DNA of 9,388 nucleotides from Verrucomicrobiales bacterium. GTDB lineage: Bacteria > Verrucomicrobiota > Verrucomicrobiia > Verrucomicrobiales > Akkermansiaceae. Positions 7,201 through 9,388 of this stretch are shown one piece after another; the stretch's first letter is position 1, and each line of letters starts with the position of its first letter. The notes under the pieces were generated by a model. That model worked only from the letters and a program-made list of their open reading frames with translations. It did no database searches and was not told the DNA's origin. The translations under genes were made by a program, and so were the position numbers. Location of the stretch: the NCBI GenBank assembly GCA_003527555.1, contig DPWT01000105.1, forward strand, positions 1 to 9,388, written 5' to 3'.

Positions 7201-8209
7201 GGGTGCGGATGAACCGCTAGCCGCGATATTCTCACAAACCAGCAATCCGGCGACCGCCGCCGGTATCCTCGAGGTGCTTGCCAAGGCAAAATCAGCGACC
7301 GGTCTGCTACTCGCCAAAAAAGCGATGAAGCACGACGAGCCGCTGATTCGACAGGCAGCCGTAAAAACGCATTTCGCCCTCGGTGGCGACAAGGTGCTGC
7401 CGGAAATTCTTGCCCACCTGAAGCAATCGACCACCCAGGAAGACCTGCGCGGATGTGAGCAGGCACTGCTTTCCCACCGCGATGATGCCGCCCACATGAC
7501 CGCCGTGCGCAAAGGGGTCGCGCGAATGCTTTCAGGAGCCTCCGATATCGTGCGTCCATCCCTGTATTACCTGCTTGCACAGATTGGTGATACCGAAAGC
7601 ATTGCCGCGCTGGAAAAGGCCGCAGGAACCGACAGCGTGGCTGAGCTTGAGTCGATCATCTTTGCCCTGTCCTACTCACGTGGTCGTGCCGCCGACGCCC
7701 TGATGCTCAAGCTTGCAAAATTAGATAAACAAACCGCACGAGTTGTGGCCAAAGAATCCGTGCGCCGCATGGTGCTCGGGCCAAAAGGGTTTGGCGACAT
7801 CACCAATGCCCAGCGACTCGACTTCGCTGAGCCGATGCTCAAACTCAACCTCGACTTACGCCTGATCGCGTTCCTTGCCAACGTGCACGAAGCACGCGCA
7901 CTGCGGGCGCTGATGTATTGCCTGGAAAAAGGAGTCAAGCAAGCCGCCGAAAGTCTCGTTGCCAATGCCGAAGGCATGGGAAAACTTTCAGCCAAGGATT
8001 CCAAGATCGCCGCCAAGGCCATCCGTGATGTCATCGAATACATGGAGGTGACCCATCTGCGCGGTGGCCCGACCGCCCACATGAAAGTGCAGGACAATTA
8101 CTACGGCTGGAAAGCACTTCAGGCGCGCGCTGGTAAAGTTCTACTCAAGATTCACAAACCCGAGGAAGCTCCGATACCCGAGTTTGATCCGCTTGATTTA
8201 GATCCGTGA
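4235..8209 (+). CDS. Very large exported protein: PDZ-like domain, alpha/alpha-toroid (DUF6288-like) and HEAT-like repeats
   Basis: A 1324-residue protein with a Sec signal peptide: a short basic start, a hydrophobic core (about 8-20) and a likely cut after A24 (SAFA-DE). A PDZ-like domain covers about 70-160, with GPTGIVG as the possible peptide-binding loop and GKFQPGDVLIGMNGKKF as the most typical part. Residues 234-560 form helical pairs with Trp/Gly/Tyr-rich loops (WHHGYTG at 315-321, SWGH at 356-359, MNPGYGALN). This resembles the alpha/alpha-toroid of terpenoid-cyclase/prenyltransferase-like folds, and I recall such PDZ-plus-toroid proteins as DUF6288. A polar cluster H467, C468, H476, D479, H481 may be functional. 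HEAT-like repeats occur at about 625-700 and 960-1190, with less clear helical sequence between them. No C-terminal membrane anchor or sorting tail is seen, so it is probably soluble in the periplasm or released. As the last gene of the ExbD/DUF4159 operon, it is the likely effector or scaffold. Any enzyme activity is unproven. Confidence 0.82.
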   Translation: MNYFFSKSFVALLMVATMGGSAFADERTLTPEQMQAIASEGAPDGAQNQRPKKLIDLTKGEIPPETSDKPWTLGPTGIVGMWTGRFTGDQFQVLTTVKGSPADGKFQPGDVLIGMNGKKFQAGGHLGVLIGNGVIEAEREKNGGKISFLVWRDKNYVKRFGKKNIAGVDIDKLFDKARDDNSLYEWKEEEVRTKEAQGFGEFPVIPSNLEITLTLRTFPDYSDTAPYDCPKTVQILEEAWKVLEKRFVHDPRKPRSGRGGMLEAIALVASGKPEHRKIVHDWVRGPHAKQWHPPTVPAGEMFEPGSKAYKGMQSWHHGYTGLNCALYYEATGDEFVLPALRKYAIDTALGQSGGGSWGHTFAFPSFNGGEFHRMNPGYGALNAAGNRCFFLIALAQKLGVKHPEIDQAVKRAHKFFGSFVDQGAIPYGDFGAAATDDSNGKNTGIAFAMKLLGDKYGAKYFGMMSSHCAFTRRGGHAADYHGNWSSWAATMCGPKVRIYNERNFRWRRTLCRMFDGSFVYHSPTWEYKTLRDPTATEILHQAVYLKQTLITGKDPDEDLYPTEREMKQLLTSAREQFSDPWLMEIDGTPWEKRSTKEIIDMLDIFKPKVRGIFARELAKRYKAGEKEIVPSVIALLTSKEPRFRDGALRTLGACGSDIVLQNLSKLTPLLSDSKDFVQITAVKVISKATDAKDTQLAMLNATLEEPQTLSPNGVRNVTQYALFGKNNVLSNTPFESDFDEMIVREALEKLITLDPAFKSFTGSRLKSWGKDTIVKMAGPLTFAAEEEQIVDQMFANRCEPSQFLLAKFGYREGVHSTAHRLLKKAAIPRHIRPHVGFKRNLIDPDAVEKQPGAFHDFIEPLGVALTDDPLQTVMKLEGDKKTFIDMIKYYDMIAASKKSATLPSISSDVQEMFQAKLDALDGTGARMKLCRSELNDPTRKNYFRMMAAMTSLNETLGEDALEDLVPYLGHGYWRLREHSQKIAVELVSVGADEPLAAIFSQTSNPATAAGILEVLAKAKSATGLLLAKKAMKHDEPLIRQAAVKTHFALGGDKVLPEILAHLKQSTTQEDLRGCEQALLSHRDDAAHMTAVRKGVARMLSGASDIVRPSLYYLLAQIGDTESIAALEKAAGTDSVAELESIIFALSYSRGRAADALMLKLAKLDKQTARVVAKESVRRMVLGPKGFGDITNAQRLDFAEPMLKLNLDLRLIAFLANVHEARALRALMYCLEKGVKQAAESLVANAEGMGKLSAKDSKIAAKAIRDVIEYMEVTHLRGGPTAHMKVQDNYYGWKALQARAGKVLLKIHKPEEAPIPEFDPLDLDP

Positions 8210-8244
8210 TAAATTTCAAGATCGTTTGATAACCGCGCTGCACC
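8210..8244. other. 35-bp convergent intergenic gap
   Basis: This short spacer lies between the stop codons of the large exported protein and the regulator on the opposite strand. No GC-rich hairpin followed by a T run could be made on either strand, so no intrinsic terminator is called. Transcription from either side may run into the opposite gene or stop by another mechanism. Confidence 0.6.
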
Positions 8245-9348
8245 TCAATTCTCTATTGCAGGCAATCCGGAGTGAGTCCGAGAAGTTGGAGCTGGCCCAA
8301 TTGTGCCTCCTTCAACAAATTCTGCTTTCGAGAAGCCTTTGTGTAAATCCTTTCTACCTTCTGCAACAGCATCAACCCACTGCACGATCCGACGGGTGAT
8401 GGGGCGGCTGTCCCAGCTGATGTGTGCGACCGATGGCTTGCACCACGCGAATGACGGGTCGGGATCAGTGCAGATCAATGAAAAATCCTCAGGGATTCTT
8501 AAGCCTGATCGAATTGCAAATTGTAGTATTGCGGGGATGAATACAGATTCATCCGTAATAAGTGCTGTTGGAGGTGTAAAACGAAACAGCGATTCCAGGC
8601 ACTCATGGAAGCTATGAGTGTCTTCCTCCCAATTGGGAAGATTGTAGGGGCCTGTATTGATACCCATTTTCTCTAATTCCGTTAGAAATTCGCGCTCAAA
8701 TAGCCCAGGTCTGGGAGACCTACGCATGGGACGGCAGATGTTTACGATACGGTCATGACCGAGATCTACCAGTTTCCGTAGTAGGTAACGAAGGGGTTTT
8801 AACTTGTCTGGACTAATGCTTGGAATTGGAATTTGATTATTACGTCCTGCTAGTGCAAAGCATGGTGTTTCTTGTTCCGAGAGCCAGGTCAGCACATTCT
8901 TGTCTGCTGAACAAACTACCCATGCATCAGCTTGTGTTTCTCCGACTAAACGTTCAATTCGTTCCACCTTATCGCCGAGTTCACTCAGTGCTTTCGAGGC
9001 GATTGTCGGTGTGTGACGTTTTTGCTCCAGTGCATGTATGAGTTCTAGAATGCAGGGGTTATTACGATCTGTAGCTTCACTCAACAGTAAACTCACACGC
9101 ATCCCTGTGATATTAGGAACGGCAAGATCGGGGTTGATACACCTGCCGCGCCTGCGACCTTGATTAATGAGCGAACCTTCTTTTTCAAGCTGCTTCAAAG
9201 CAGTTTCTATCGTATTGACTCCTACACCTAGTTCTTTTGCAAGCTTGTGACCGCCCGGCATCATGCCTGTCCATTTCCTGTTTATGAGACTATTGCGCAA
9301 ATAGTCTGCAACCTGCTCAGAGGACGATAATAGCCGCAAGTAACTCAT
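8245..9348 (-). CDS. GntR-type DNA-binding / LacI-type sensor transcriptional regulator
   Basis: A 367-residue regulator with an AraR-like layout. Residues 11-70 form a GntR winged helix-turn-helix: QVADYLRNSLI, then MMPGG at 29-33, the recognition region LAKELGVGVNTIETALKQLE at 36-55, and a basic wing, QGRRRGR (63-69). Residues 82-355 form a periplasmic-binding-protein-like sensor of the LacI/GalR type. Evidence includes the opening MRVSLLLSEA, LVDLGHDRIVNI (LacI-family LGHxRI), SGLRIPEDFSLI (LacI-family G-x-x-x-PEDxS) and the end FVEGGTIGPAP. Such proteins usually bind a sugar or its phosphate and control glycan-use genes. The ligand cannot be read here. It converges on the operon to its left and has lower GC by hand count of sample lines (about 40-50% against about 58-65%). 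It therefore probably belongs with genes to the right, or regulates alone. The ATG at 9346-9348 places the winged helix at the usual distance from the N-terminus. Confidence 0.9.
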   Translation of the reverse strand: MSYLRLLSSSEQVADYLRNSLINRKWTGMMPGGHKLAKELGVGVNTIETALKQLEKEGSLINQGRRRGRCINPDLAVPNITGMRVSLLLSEATDRNNPCILELIHALEQKRHTPTIASKALSELGDKVERIERLVGETQADAWVVCSADKNVLTWLSEQETPCFALAGRNNQIPIPSISPDKLKPLRYLLRKLVDLGHDRIVNICRPMRRSPRPGLFEREFLTELEKMGINTGPYNLPNWEEDTHSFHECLESLFRFTPPTALITDESVFIPAILQFAIRSGLRIPEDFSLICTDPDPSFAWCKPSVAHISWDSRPITRRIVQWVDAVAEGRKDLHKGFSKAEFVEGGTIGPAPTSRTHSGLPAIEN

Positions 9349-9388
9349 AACAGCACCAATCTGCCTTATTGTAGAGCTAGTTGCAAGC
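9349..9388 (-). promoter_or_regulatory. Leader of the regulator gene with a possible -10 element
   Basis: Read on the minus strand, these 40 bases contain TACAAT (9368-9373), 19 bases before the ATG codon, which resembles a -10 box. No -35 element at proper spacing is visible before the window ends. No Shine-Dalgarno sequence is seen at normal distance. A palindromic TTGCAA lies near the edge (9381-9386) and could be part of an operator, but the flanking bases needed to judge this are outside the window. Confidence 0.25.

Noticed and set aside
8210..8244. Bidirectional terminator between the converging genes
   Set aside because: No inverted repeat with a useful stem or T run was found in the 35 bases.
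8303..8617. 104-residue plus-strand open frame opposite the regulator gene
   Set aside because: The minus-strand frame has clear GntR and LacI-family motifs through this whole region; the plus-strand frame has none.
1..9388. CRISPR array, tRNA, rRNA, insertion sequence or integrase
   Set aside because: No spaced direct repeats, cloverleaf-like sequence, rRNA motifs, transposase motifs or terminal inverted repeats were seen; coding genes fill nearly the whole window.

Overview
The window looks like part of a chromosome from a Gram-negative, envelope-bearing bacterium. The best guess is Verrucomicrobiota, or at least the wider PVC group. That guess rests on gene content: paired ExbD proteins, a DUF4159 protein, a very large secreted PDZ/toroid/HEAT protein that looks DUF6288-like, and a GntR-LacI hybrid regulator. 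It is also consistent with the near absence of Shine-Dalgarno sequences. No marker gene such as rRNA is present, so the assignment is inference from remembered family distributions.

Left and centre (28-8209, + strand): six tightly packed genes form what reads as one operon. Two small ExbD/TolR-family proteins (28-441 and 444-878) come first. Next is a small single-pass protein with a TonB/TolA-like anchor and a Lys/Pro-rich tail (888-1352). It is followed by a polytopic membrane protein with a C-terminal DUF4159-like domain (1405-3033), an unrecognised three-helix membrane protein (3030-4238), and a 1324-residue exported protein with PDZ-like, alpha/alpha-toroid-like and HEAT-like regions (4235-8209). 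Gaps are 2, 9 and 52 bp, then two 4-bp ATGA overlaps. An ExbB/TolQ/MotA-type proton channel gene would be expected just left of the window, but it is not visible.

The interpretation offered is a proton-motive-force-driven envelope machine. ExbD proteins normally work with an ExbB channel and pass energy to a TonB- or TolA-like protein through a transmembrane helix bearing an SxxxH motif. Two candidate receivers occur here. The small third protein has a T-x3-H variant. The DUF4159 protein has an exact S-x3-H (S218/H222) at the start of its last membrane helix, followed by a Lys-rich and Gly-rich linker and then DUF4159 on the predicted periplasmic side. The large exported protein would be the periplasmic effector or substrate-handling partner. 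The biological task is unknown.

Right end (8245-9348, - strand): a convergent gene encodes a GntR-type winged-helix protein with a LacI-type sugar-binding sensor. It has visibly lower GC than the large gene beside it and probably belongs to a different transcription unit to the right. The 35-bp convergent gap holds no clear terminator. I saw no tRNA, rRNA, CRISPR array, insertion sequence or integrase.
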